Source of the DNA: Solibacillus sp. FSL K6-1523
GTDB taxonomy: Bacteria; Bacillota; Bacilli; Bacillales_A; Planococcaceae
Reading direction: 5' to 3'
Length of the DNA stretch: 64,000 nucleotides
NCBI RefSeq assembly: GCF_038005225.1
Contig: NZ_JBBOSU010000001.1
Span: forward strand, 298,001 to 362,000
Shown here: positions 56,682-64,000 of the stretch, one piece after another
Numbering within the stretch: the stretch's first letter is position 1
Layout: every line of letters starts with the position of its first letter
Notes under the pieces: generated by a model
What the model saw: the letters and a program-made list of their open reading frames with translations, nothing else
The model's database searches: none
What the model was told of the DNA's origin: nothing
Program-made: the position numbers and the translations under genes

Positions 56682-57446
56682 ATGGAAGGTAAGGTATTAT
56701 TCATTACAGGGGCAGCTAGAGGAATTGGATTAGATATTGCTAAAGCATTTGCAGAGGCGGGTGCTAAGGTTGTGATTTCAGATATCGATGAACAACAATT
56801 AGTAGTTGCACAAGCGCAAATTCAAGGTGAAGCATCGTATGTCGTCTGTGATGTGACGAATGAAGCGCATATTGAGCGGGCCATTCAATATACGATCGAT
56901 ACGTATGGGCAGTTGGATATTTTAATTAATAATGCGGGGCTTCAACATGTCGCAATGATTGAAGATTTCCCGACCCAAAAATTCCAACAAATGATCAATA
57001 TTATGTTAGTGGCACCATTTATGACAACAAAATATGCGTTACCTCATATGAAAAAGCAAAAGTTTGGCCGTATTTTAAATATCGCATCGATAAATGGTAT
57101 TATTGGTTTTGCTGGAAAGTCCGCTTATAATTCAGCCAAGCATGGGGTCATTGGATTGACAAAAGTAGCGGCACTAGAGACAGCGGCAGAGGGGATTACT
57201 GTCAATGCAATTTGTCCGGGTTATGTGGATACCGAGTTAGTACGTGGGCAATTTGAGGATTTAGCTTTAACACGAGAAATTCCTGTAGAGCGTGTACTGG
57301 AAGAAGTGCTATATCCCTTAGTACCACAGAAACGTTTATTAGCAATAGAGGAAATCACGTCCCTTGCATTGTATTTAGCGAGTGATGTAGCAAAAGGGCT
57401 TACAGGACAGGCTGTTGTGCTCGATGGTGGGTATACAGCGCAATAA
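56682..57446 (+). CDS. 3-hydroxybutyrate dehydrogenase-like SDR
   Basis: The 254-aa SDR has TGAARGIGL (about 8-16), NNAGLQHVAMIEDFP (about 86-100), catalytic Ser in NIASINGIIG and YNSAKHGVIG with Tyr/Lys. INNAGLQHVAPIEDFP-type wording and the C-terminal EVLYPLVPQKRLLAIEEI are characteristic of D-3-hydroxybutyrate dehydrogenases. These make acetoacetate with NAD. I chose the ATG at 56682, 8 nt after GGGGG; a TTG at 56676 is too close. It is the second gene of a two-gene operon and faces the convergent iron-alcohol-dehydrogenase gene. Confidence 0.87.
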   Translation: MEGKVLFITGAARGIGLDIAKAFAEAGAKVVISDIDEQQLVVAQAQIQGEASYVVCDVTNEAHIERAIQYTIDTYGQLDILINNAGLQHVAMIEDFPTQKFQQMINIMLVAPFMTTKYALPHMKKQKFGRILNIASINGIIGFAGKSAYNSAKHGVIGLTKVAALETAAEGITVNAICPGYVDTELVRGQFEDLALTREIPVERVLEEVLYPLVPQKRLLAIEEITSLALYLASDVAKGLTGQAVVLDGGYTAQ

Positions 57447-57482
57447 CAATGTACGAAATTGCTACCATTAGTAGCAAACATC

Positions 57483-57522
57483 AAAAAATGCCTTTCGAAT
57501 TATACCCGAAAGGCATTTTTAT
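57483..57522. terminator. Bidirectional terminator
   Basis: AAAAATGCCTTTCG pairs with CGAAAGGCATTTTT between convergent transcripts. Confidence 0.87.
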
Positions 57523-57543
57523 TATTGGGATAGCTTTTGTGAA

Positions 57544-58731
57544 TTAAAATTCGTAATCATAAACAATTTTATACAATGCCTTTAAATCATCGAAACTTGG
57601 CACTTTTGGATTGTTTGCGGGACTCCCACTTGCAATCGCATCAGTCGCCATTTTATCGATTGCTTGGAAGAAAGCATCTTCCTCAATCCCGTATTGGCGT
57701 AAGTTACCGATATTCATTTGTTTACAAAGATCCTTTATAGAGTCAATCACCAAATCAGCTAACTGTTCTTCTGTATAAGATACGGTTGTTTGCCCGGCAA
57801 AGAAGGTACCGATTTTTGCAAGACGTGGAATACAAGCATCTTTTGAGTATTCTAAGACAGCTGGTAGGAGCATGGCATTTGAAATGCCATGTGGTACATG
57901 GAATAACGCACCAATCGGGCGTGACATCCCGTGCACTAATGCTACAGAGGCATTAGAAAATGCAGCGCCTGCTTGCATCGAACCTAAAGACATGGCCTCA
58001 CGCGCGGTTAAATTTGTGCCATCTTCATATGAAGGTAGTAAATTATTGATGATTAGTTCCATTGCGGATAATGCTAGTAAATCAGAATATGGATGTGCTA
58101 AACGGGATAAATAACCTTCAATCGCATGGCTTAATGCATCAATGCCTGTTGCTGCTGTAATCGATTTTGGTGAAGTTAAGCATAATAATGGATCTACAAT
58201 CGCAGCACTTGGCATAAAGGCAGGTTGTTTAATCATCATCTTAATATCATTTTTGGTATCAGTGATGACTGTAGCATCTGTTGCTTCAGAGCCAGTTCCA
58301 GCAGTTGTTGGAATTGCAATATGTGGTACAGGGCGTATAGCGACAATCTTTTGCATCTTCATGTAATCGCCAACGTAGCCCCCGTTTGTTGCAACAACGG
58401 CAATGGCTTTTGCTGTATCGATACAGCTACCTCCGCCAATTGAAACGATGACATCACACTGCGTATCCTGTAGTAGTTTTAAACCTTCATCAACGTACGT
58501 ATCTACAGGTTCAGATACAACGCCTGTATACACATGCGTTTGTAATCCTTGTGCATGGAGATAGTTTAAGCAATTATCTACAACACCTAAACTTTCCATG
58601 ATAGGATCACTTATGACAAGTACTGTTGACCCGAATCCCTGTGCGAGATGACCAACTTCTTCAAGTGCACCAACCCCGTATTTCATCGTAGGTAGTGAGT
58701 GAAATGTATAAACTGATTTTGTTTGAATCAT
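57544..58731 (-). CDS. Iron-containing alcohol dehydrogenase
   Basis: A 395-aa group III alcohol dehydrogenase. NAD-binding is through GGGSCIDTAKAIA (about 96-108). Metal ligands are the Asp and His of GIDALSHAIEGYLS and the two His of HGMSRPIGALFHVPHGISNAMLLP. PTTAGTGSEAT is intact. Family members oxidise 1,3-propanediol, lactaldehyde, 4-hydroxybutyrate and similar alcohols. I chose the ATG at 58731, with AAGGGA upstream, rather than the GTG three codons earlier. The gene lies 18 nt past the GntP permease stop, in a run with mmsA and mmsB, suggesting a small hydroxy-acid or diol substrate. Confidence 0.9.
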   Translation of the reverse strand: MIQTKSVYTFHSLPTMKYGVGALEEVGHLAQGFGSTVLVISDPIMESLGVVDNCLNYLHAQGLQTHVYTGVVSEPVDTYVDEGLKLLQDTQCDVIVSIGGGSCIDTAKAIAVVATNGGYVGDYMKMQKIVAIRPVPHIAIPTTAGTGSEATDATVITDTKNDIKMMIKQPAFMPSAAIVDPLLCLTSPKSITAATGIDALSHAIEGYLSRLAHPYSDLLALSAMELIINNLLPSYEDGTNLTAREAMSLGSMQAGAAFSNASVALVHGMSRPIGALFHVPHGISNAMLLPAVLEYSKDACIPRLAKIGTFFAGQTTVSYTEEQLADLVIDSIKDLCKQMNIGNLRQYGIEEDAFFQAIDKMATDAIASGSPANNPKVPSFDDLKALYKIVYDYEF

Positions 58732-58749
58732 AATGTTCACGTCCCTTTC

Positions 58750-60066
58750 TTACATTCCTAGAGAGAATAGTACAATGGCAAGGATAGTTCCGATGATTGG
58801 TATGATGACGGTCAAGGCCCCAAATGGTAAGTAGGCATCTTTATGTTTTTCTCCACAAACAGAACTAATTGTTGTTACTACATACCCGCCATGAGGTAAT
58901 GAATCAAGTGAACCCGAGGCAATGGCGATTGTACGGTGAAGCGCTTCTGTATCTACACCCATATCAATGTAATGAGGTGCTAGTAATGGCATGGCAATGG
59001 TTTGCCCACCAGAAGCAGAACCTGTTAAGCCAGCGATTACGGCAATCGCAACGGCACCACCGATTAAAGGGCTACCTGGAATATTCGTAATAACATCTAC
59101 AGTGGCAAGGAATGAAGGGGTAGCTTTTACGACACCACCAAAACCTACCACTGCTGCAGTATTGGCAATGGCAACAACTGCACCCATTGCACCGGCTGCC
59201 AATGTAGCACCAACTGCAGTTGCGAATTTAAAATTAAGTGCATAACCAGCAAGACATCCGCCTGTTAATGCGACGATTAATGCTGAAGTACCTAAAGAAT
59301 CATGGAAGAAATATGAAATGACTAAAACAACGAATAACGGAATCACACTTAAAAGTGGATTTGGTAAAGCTTTCGTTTCATCGGCAACAGGGTCAGTAGT
59401 ACGCGTAATAAACCCTTCGCCTTTACTTACTGCACGTTTAACCATCCAGTTCAACCATAGACAGCCGAGTGTTGCCATGAATATAGCAACGACAATACTT
59501 ACTTGCCAACCTGCATATGGCGTAGTGTCTAAGTAGGAGATTGGAATCCAGTTTTGAATTTCTGGTGAACCTGCTGAAGTCATTGTAAATGTAACAGAAC
59601 CTAACCCAAGTGCTGCTGGAATAAAGCGGCGCGGGAAATTTGCTTGTTTGAACAAACTAATAGCCATTGGGTAAACTGAGAACGCTACGATAAATACGGA
59701 CACCCCTCCGTATGTTAAAACAGCGGCAGCCATAACGACTGCAAATACAGCATATTTCACTCCGATTTTTTCAACAATCCATTTGGACACACTATCTGCA
59801 GCACCCGTATCTTCCATAACTTTACCGAAAATCGCACCTGCCATGAACATTAAATACCAAGAACCAACAAATCCTGTAAATCCATTCATATAGCTTGTTA
59901 AAAAGTTGGCTTGTTCTTCCAGGGCTGTTTGTGGGAAGAAGGCTAATCCATTTGTTAAACCTGCGAGTAACGCTGTTAATGGCGCAGAAATTAATAAGTT
60001 TACACCCTTCATTGTTAAGTAAATTAATAACGCTAAACTCCCAAATAGTCCGATATAACCTAGCAT
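58750..60066 (-). CDS. GntP-family permease
   Basis: A 438-aa membrane protein with about 12 helices. The motifs GGVSVFIVAFSVYPMAISLFKQANFPRRFIPAALGLGSVTFTMTSAGSPEIQN and ITGSASGGQTIAMPLLAPHYIDMGVD are typical of GntP permeases (gluconate, 3-hydroxybutyrate, other hydroxy acids:H+ symport). GGGAGA precedes the ATG. It lies between mmsA and the iron-alcohol-dehydrogenase gene on the same strand, after a weak terminator, so uptake of the pathway substrate (for example 3-hydroxyisobutyrate, 3-hydroxybutyrate or 3-hydroxypropionate) is a reasonable inference. Confidence 0.88.
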   Translation of the reverse strand: MLGYIGLFGSLALLIYLTMKGVNLLISAPLTALLAGLTNGLAFFPQTALEEQANFLTSYMNGFTGFVGSWYLMFMAGAIFGKVMEDTGAADSVSKWIVEKIGVKYAVFAVVMAAAVLTYGGVSVFIVAFSVYPMAISLFKQANFPRRFIPAALGLGSVTFTMTSAGSPEIQNWIPISYLDTTPYAGWQVSIVVAIFMATLGCLWLNWMVKRAVSKGEGFITRTTDPVADETKALPNPLLSVIPLFVVLVISYFFHDSLGTSALIVALTGGCLAGYALNFKFATAVGATLAAGAMGAVVAIANTAAVVGFGGVVKATPSFLATVDVITNIPGSPLIGGAVAIAVIAGLTGSASGGQTIAMPLLAPHYIDMGVDTEALHRTIAIASGSLDSLPHGGYVVTTISSVCGEKHKDAYLPFGALTVIIPIIGTILAIVLFSLGM

Positions 60067-60083
60067 ATTATCCCATCTCCCTT

Positions 60084-60122
60084 AAAAAGCTACATACACC
60101 GTTTTGAGGGATATGTAGCTTA
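60084..60122 (-). terminator. Intercistronic hairpin/terminator between mmsA and the GntP gene
   Basis: AAGCTACATA pairs with TATGTAGCTT; on the minus strand TTTTT follows. It may lower expression of the two downstream genes relative to mmsBA. Confidence 0.6.
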
Positions 60123-60138
60123 ATAGAATAAAAATCAA

Positions 60139-61659
60139 TTATTCATTATTGCTAGGAAAAGCAAATGTAGAAGTAGACACCGTTGTTTCAGTTGGCCAAC
60201 GTTCTGATACTGTTTTTGTTTTTGTGAAGAAACGTGCTTGGTCAGGGCCAAACATATGCCCTTCACCAAAACGTGAGCCTTTGAAACCGGCAAAATTATA
60301 GTAACCAACAGGAATTGGAATCGGTACATTTACCCCAACCATCCCAACATCGATTTCTGTTGTAAATTTACGCGCGGCAGCTCCATCGTTTGTATAGATA
60401 GTCACACCATTTGCTAATTCATGTTGATTAATTAATTCGATTGCTTCTTCTAATGAACTAACACGTACCACATTACGTGCTGGACCAAAGACTTCTTGTT
60501 CATAAATATCCATCCCCGGTTTTACTTTATCTAAAAGTGTTGGACCAACGAAGAATCCTTTAGATTGTATGACGATATCGAGGTCACGCCCGTCACAAAC
60601 GACTTCAACGCCTTCTTCGACCCCACGTGCAATCGCATTTAATACGGCTTCTTTTGATTGTTGAGAAATTACTGGACCAAAATCTGTATCGGCTTCTGTA
60701 TAAGAACCAACTTTTAGCGCATTAATTTTTTCTTTTAGGATAGCTACTAATTGATCTGCCGTTTCTTCTCCAACAGGTATGATTGTTGAAATAGCCATAC
60801 AGCGTTGTGAAGCAGCCCCGTAAGCAGCCCCAATAAATGCATCCGCCACTTGTGTTAAGTTTGCATCAGGCATTACGACCATGTTATTTTTACCGCCACC
60901 AAATGCATTAACACGTTTGCCATATTTTGAACCCGTTTCGTAAATGTATTGTGCGACAGGTGTAGAGCCTACGAATGAGATTGCTTGGACTTTTGGGTTT
61001 TCCAAAAGTTCATTTACAGCATCTTTATCACCATTTATAACTGTCCAAATACCATCGGGTAAACCGGCTTTTTTCCATAACTCACTGATGAAAAGGGCAG
61101 TCATTGGTACTTTTTCAGATGCTTTTAAAATAACCGCATTTCCTACAGCAACGGCCATGCTTGTTTGTGCTAAAGGGACCATGATAGGGAAGTTGAATGG
61201 CGAAATAGCTGCCACAACACCTAATGGATACTTTGCAGAGTAAGCATTGATTTGCCCACCAACATTGACAGAATACTCACCTTTTACTAGATGCGGTGCG
61301 CCAATTGCTAGATCCACAGATTCTAAAGCACGTGTAATTTCTCCTTTTGCATCATCTACTGTTTTGCCACTTTCCGTACAAATAATTTGGGTAAGTTGGT
61401 CTTGGTTTTCAGTGAGCAAATTACGGAATTTTAAGATGATATCTGCACGCTTTCCTACAGATAAATCACGCCATTCTGGAAAGGCCTTTTGCGCTGTCTC
61501 AATTGCTTGGTGTGTTTCTTCTGCCGTAGCTAAAGGTACTTTTGCAATTACTTCACCTGTACTTGGATTGTAAACATCACCGAAACGATTGCTTGTTCCT
61601 TCTACCATTTCGCCACCAATAAAGTGTGTTAATACTTTCACTGCTTGAGTTGTTGTCAT
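60139..61659 (-). CDS. mmsA: CoA-acylating methylmalonate-semialdehyde dehydrogenase
   Basis: The 506-aa enzyme oxidises methylmalonate semialdehyde to propionyl-CoA (or malonate semialdehyde to acetyl-CoA) with NAD and CoA. The nucleophile Cys is about 287 in AASQRCMAIS. The usual ALDH base Glu is replaced by Asn in VNAFGGGKNN (about 251), as expected for this CoA-dependent subfamily. PFNFPIMVPL and PIPVGYYNFAGFKGSRFGE are typical. The gene begins 12 nt after mmsB; GGAGGC precedes the ATG. It is the second gene of the operon in valine or hydroxy-acid breakdown. Confidence 0.95.
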   Translation of the reverse strand: MTTTQAVKVLTHFIGGEMVEGTSNRFGDVYNPSTGEVIAKVPLATAEETHQAIETAQKAFPEWRDLSVGKRADIILKFRNLLTENQDQLTQIICTESGKTVDDAKGEITRALESVDLAIGAPHLVKGEYSVNVGGQINAYSAKYPLGVVAAISPFNFPIMVPLAQTSMAVAVGNAVILKASEKVPMTALFISELWKKAGLPDGIWTVINGDKDAVNELLENPKVQAISFVGSTPVAQYIYETGSKYGKRVNAFGGGKNNMVVMPDANLTQVADAFIGAAYGAASQRCMAISTIIPVGEETADQLVAILKEKINALKVGSYTEADTDFGPVISQQSKEAVLNAIARGVEEGVEVVCDGRDLDIVIQSKGFFVGPTLLDKVKPGMDIYEQEVFGPARNVVRVSSLEEAIELINQHELANGVTIYTNDGAAARKFTTEIDVGMVGVNVPIPIPVGYYNFAGFKGSRFGEGHMFGPDQARFFTKTKTVSERWPTETTVSTSTFAFPSNNE

Positions 61660-61671
61660 TTTGTTGCCTCC

Positions 61672-62565
61672 TTATAGTTGTTCGATTTTTGTTTTATTTT
61701 TAAGACTTAGATACGAAGCGGCCATATCGTTATCACCGAAACCTTCGTCTGAGATCGTGCTATATAAATCTACGAGCTTATCGCCAATAGGCAGTGGTAC
61801 CCCGACTTGTTGAGCCATTTCTTTTGCTAACTTTAAGTCTTTTAAGAGTAAATTTGTTGTAAATCCTGGATTGTAGTCGTTATTTTTCATGTACTCTAAG
61901 TAGTTACGTTCGAATATACGGCTCTGACCGTAACTATTGCTTAACACTTCAAATAAAACATCTGCTTCAATGCCCATTTGTTCACCGAGGACAATTGTTT
62001 CGGCAACGGCTTCCGTATAGAAACCAATCATTAAATTATTAAGTAATTTAATTCGTGTACCGATACTTGGTGAAGTACCGAGATGATAAATATTTTTACC
62101 AAGCGTATTAAAAATGGTAGTTATTTGTTGATGAATTTCTGAATCGCCACCGACCATGATTGTTAATGTGGCTTTAATTGCCCCTATGACACCACCACTG
62201 ACAGGAGCACCTAAGTAATGCAGTTCAGCTTGTTGTGCTTCCACATATAATTCGTCATTCAGTTGTGGATTGACCGTACTGAAATCGACTATAATTGTTC
62301 CCTTATTAGCAGTTTGGATAATTCCTTGTGGCCCGCGATAGACAGCTGAAACGACTTGCGGTGTTGGTAAACTCGTTAAAATGACCGTACTTTTCGCAAT
62401 GAGTTGTGCAACATCGGCAATAGCCGTTCCCCCAATTGCTACAAACTTTTCATTGCTCGCTTCATTCGTGTCAAAGCCGAGTACTGTATAACCTGCATTG
62501 ATAAGATTAGTTGCCATAGGTAAACCCATATTACCTAATCCGATAAACCCAATTGTTTGTGTCAT
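61672..62565 (-). CDS. mmsB: 3-hydroxyisobutyrate dehydrogenase
   Basis: The 297-aa beta-hydroxyacid dehydrogenase has NAD-binding GFIGLGNMGLPMATNLINAGYTV (about 6-28), the substrate motif GAPVSGGVIGA (about 118-128) and the catalytic Lys block IKLLNNLMIG (about 169-178). It oxidises 3-hydroxyisobutyrate, or related acids, to the semialdehyde used by MmsA. I chose the ATG at 62565, 7 nt after GGGAGG; an ATG at 62571 abuts that site. It is the first gene of the minus-strand operon and is divergent from a TetR gene with an operator in between. Confidence 0.92.
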   Translation of the reverse strand: MTQTIGFIGLGNMGLPMATNLINAGYTVLGFDTNEASNEKFVAIGGTAIADVAQLIAKSTVILTSLPTPQVVSAVYRGPQGIIQTANKGTIIVDFSTVNPQLNDELYVEAQQAELHYLGAPVSGGVIGAIKATLTIMVGGDSEIHQQITTIFNTLGKNIYHLGTSPSIGTRIKLLNNLMIGFYTEAVAETIVLGEQMGIEADVLFEVLSNSYGQSRIFERNYLEYMKNNDYNPGFTTNLLLKDLKLAKEMAQQVGVPLPIGDKLVDLYSTISDEGFGDNDMAASYLSLKNKTKIEQL

Positions 62566-62656
62566 GTACATTCCTCCCTTTCATGAAACCCCTTACAATT
62601 AATTGTTGAATAAGCAGCAAAATTCAATTAAAGTGGATGAAAAGATGTTAAAAAAC

Positions 62657-62674
62657 CACTGACCGTAGTCAGTG
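62657..62674. promoter_or_regulatory. Candidate TetR operator of the mmsBA operon
   Basis: CACTGAC-CGTA-GTCAGTG is a perfect 7-bp inverted repeat about 10 bp past the predicted mmsB transcript start, between mmsB and the divergent TetR gene. Confidence 0.65.
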
Positions 62675-62689
62675 ACTTTGGTTAGTTAA

Positions 62690-62718
62690 ATAATATATGC
62701 TGAATTTTACTAAGTCAA
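62690..62718 (-). promoter_or_regulatory. Promoter of the mmsBA operon
   Basis: On the minus strand, the -35 box TTGACT (62718-62713), a 17-nt spacer and the -10 box TATTAT (62695-62690) predict a start near 62683. Confidence 0.7.
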
Positions 62719-62790
62719 TGCACTATTTTTCTATATAAATTGTATTTCTTGTTTATTGTGATATTTAAATAATGTTTGGAGGGATTTGAA

Positions 62791-63432
62791 ATGAATCAGC
62801 AACTAACAGAACGGCAAAAAAAAGCTTTATTAACAAAGCAAAATCTTTATATAACCGCTTTGAACCTATTCACTAAGCATGGCTTCGAACATGTATCTGT
62901 AGAGCAGATAACGAAGGCGTGTGGTGTATCTAAGGGGACGTTTTATACGCATTTCCAATCTAAATATGCAATTATCTTGGAAAAGTTTGAGGAAATGGAT
63001 AACTATTATATAGAAATAGAGAAAAATATTCCTAATCACTTAGATGCAGTTGGAAAAATACTATTTGTTTTTAGAGAACAGATGATTTATTTACAAAATC
63101 AAGTCGGAAAAGATATTTTACGGACAGTTTATACAGCGGCTATGACAAAAGAAGTGGAGAAAGATCACTTTTTAATCAATCCTAAACGTAAAATTTTTCA
63201 AATGTTACATCAATTCGTAACAGAAGGAATTAATCAACATGAATTTAAGCCGGATGTGACATTTGAGGTTGCGACAAAATATGTGGAACGTTGTATGCGT
63301 GCGAACGTATATGATTGGTTAATTCACGATGAAAGTTTTGATTTAGTAGAGGAGATGGTTGGTTTTACAAGTTGTATGCTTGGGGGACTCATTGTAAGCT
63401 CAGTAGAAGAAAGCGGATGGAACGAGTATTAA
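62791..63432 (+). CDS. TetR/AcrR-family regulator next to mmsBA
   Basis: The 213-aa protein has an N-terminal helix-turn-helix (about 17-60: NLYITALNLFTKHGFEHVSVEQITKACGVSKGTFYTHFQSKYAIILEKF). The C-terminal ligand domain is all-helical. I chose the ATG at 62791, with GGAGGGA upstream; the longer in-frame reading has no ribosome-binding site. It is divergent from mmsB, with one palindrome in the shared region, so it is the likely repressor of the mms genes. The inducer is unknown; a CoA ester or semialdehyde of the pathway would fit. Confidence 0.88.
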   Translation: MNQQLTERQKKALLTKQNLYITALNLFTKHGFEHVSVEQITKACGVSKGTFYTHFQSKYAIILEKFEEMDNYYIEIEKNIPNHLDAVGKILFVFREQMIYLQNQVGKDILRTVYTAAMTKEVEKDHFLINPKRKIFQMLHQFVTEGINQHEFKPDVTFEVATKYVERCMRANVYDWLIHDESFDLVEEMVGFTSCMLGGLIVSSVEESGWNEY

Positions 63433-63441
63433 TCAATTGTT

Positions 63442-63489
63442 AAAGGCTATCCTTAAAGTCTTGAGAATGACTTAAGGATAGCCTTTTTT
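63442..63489. terminator. Terminator of the TetR gene
   Basis: AAAGGCTATCCTTAAAGTC pairs with GACTTAAGGATAGCCTTT (one bulge), followed by T. Confidence 0.85.
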
Positions 63490-63516
63490 GTAGATAAGTA
63501 AGGAGGAAGTTTTTCT

Positions 63517-63741
63517 CTAATAATTTAAAACAACCTGCTCAAACGGATGATTCGTTAAAAGTTCTTTTGTCGCTAGCTCTACAACCTTTTGTTCAGAACT
63601 GGCAATGACTAAAATTCGGTACAATTCGAAATCTTTATAATACGCTTCACCTTCAATTACGTAAAATTGAAACTTCGAATATATCATAGGAATATCGACT
63701 ACAATTTCAAAACCGTCTTCTATAAATTGAATTCTTTTCAT
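63517..63741 (-). CDS. Small hypothetical protein
   Basis: A 74-aa protein that I do not recognise. The N-terminal FIEDGFEIVVDIP pattern and the alternation of strands and charged residues suggest a small alpha/beta protein; there is no signal or membrane segment. GGAGG lies about 10 nt before the ATG, so translation is credible. It is monocistronic, between the TetR terminator and the fumC end. Confidence 0.65.
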   Translation of the reverse strand: MKRIQFIEDGFEIVVDIPMIYSKFQFYVIEGEAYYKDFELYRILVIASSEQKVVELATKELLTNHPFEQVVLNY

Positions 63742-63874
63742 CCGATATAAAACCTCCTGTTGCCATATTGTGTACTTCTAAAAAGGAAGTATACGGATGG
63801 AAAATGAGGCTTTTCTGGTAAATATTAAATACCATACTGCATAATACAAGGTGCAATGTAGAAACAATTAATTT

Positions 63875-64000
63875 TTATTCTGCATTCGGGTAAAGCATTG
63901 TTTTCGGGTCAACATAGCGGTCAAATTCTTCTTCTGATAGTAAACCTGATTGGATAGCGGCTTCTTTTAACGTTAATCCTTCTTTATGAGCTGCTTTTGC
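63875..64000 (-). CDS. fumC: Class II fumarate hydratase, C-terminal end (cut by window edge)
   Basis: The last 41 residues of a protein continue past the right edge. [15 protein letters not shown]...[19 protein letters not shown] closely follows the C-terminus of FumC (E. coli: [15 protein letters not shown]...YLSEAEFDSWVRPEQM). The stop is TAA at 63875-63877. FumC hydrates fumarate to malate in the citric acid cycle. Only the small C-terminal domain is visible, so catalytic residues cannot be checked. It is the third aspartase/fumarase-superfamily gene in the window. Confidence 0.88.
   Translation of the reverse strand, partial: AKAAHKEGLTLKEAAIQSGLLSEEEFDRYVDPKTMLYPNAE

Overview
The window is low-GC chromosomal DNA from a Gram-positive Bacillales bacterium. 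The 16S sequence, the S-layer-homology (SLH) surface proteins, the VmlR-type ABC-F gene, bacterial nitric oxide synthase and the lysine and guanine riboswitches fit the Planococcaceae/Caryophanaceae (Lysinibacillus, Solibacillus or Kurthia relatives). The genus is an inference; no search was run.

Layout. 1-3.2 kb: an M32 carboxypeptidase and a small heme-copper-oxidase-like membrane protein. 3.2-10 kb: one rRNA operon (16S-23S-5S) followed by 15 tRNA genes and a strong terminator. 10-18.2 kb: two SLH-anchored surface proteins flanking an ABC-F antibiotic-resistance gene with an attenuator leader, then an AEC permease. 18.3-25.1 kb: a KstD-like flavoprotein with a CoxG-like partner and a TetR regulator, catalase, and a SLC13-type permease. 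25.1-25.8 kb: a gene-free stretch with a hairpin-rich repeat and a 21-bp-periodic array. 25.8-33.1 kb: an AraC-type regulator divergent from a YjiH permease, hutU and hutI, then an RtcB-family ligase. 33.2-41.4 kb: an IclR-controlled catabolic cluster (MFS transporter; two aspartase/fumarase-family lyases, an aldehyde dehydrogenase and a zinc alcohol dehydrogenase). 41.5-44 kb: an agr-like quorum-sensing locus (agrB, a short agrD, agrC) followed by a DUF4288-like gene instead of agrA. 44.1-46.2 kb: an ECF sigma/anti-sigma pair. 46.2-50.1 kb: SDR, nitric oxide synthase, membrane-anchored Mrr-type nuclease, CynX-type MFS. 50.3-55.5 kb: lysine riboswitch plus LysP-like permease, an unknown protein, and guanine riboswitch plus xpt-pbuX. 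55.7-63.4 kb: hydroxyacid catabolism (3-hydroxyacyl-CoA dehydrogenase, 3-hydroxybutyrate-type SDR, iron alcohol dehydrogenase, GntP permease, MmsA, MmsB) with a TetR regulator. The window ends in the 3' end of fumC.

How the parts work together. Several regulator/target sets can be read directly. The IclR gene and its targets share paired 15-bp palindromes spaced 20 bp apart at two divergent promoters. The mmsB promoter overlaps a perfect palindrome suited to the adjacent TetR. Lysine and guanine riboswitches precede lysine and xanthine uptake genes. The vmlR-type leader has a tiny ORF, competing stems and a terminator.

The signals most worth following up are: (i) the agr locus with a CTTIF-type peptide and no AgrA; (ii) a roughly 17-unit, 21-bp-phased array at 25.42-25.77 kb; (iii) a palindromic repeat family with three copies in regulatory or operon-internal positions; (iv) a 115-nt structured repeat placed directly before both the 23S and the 5S rRNA.
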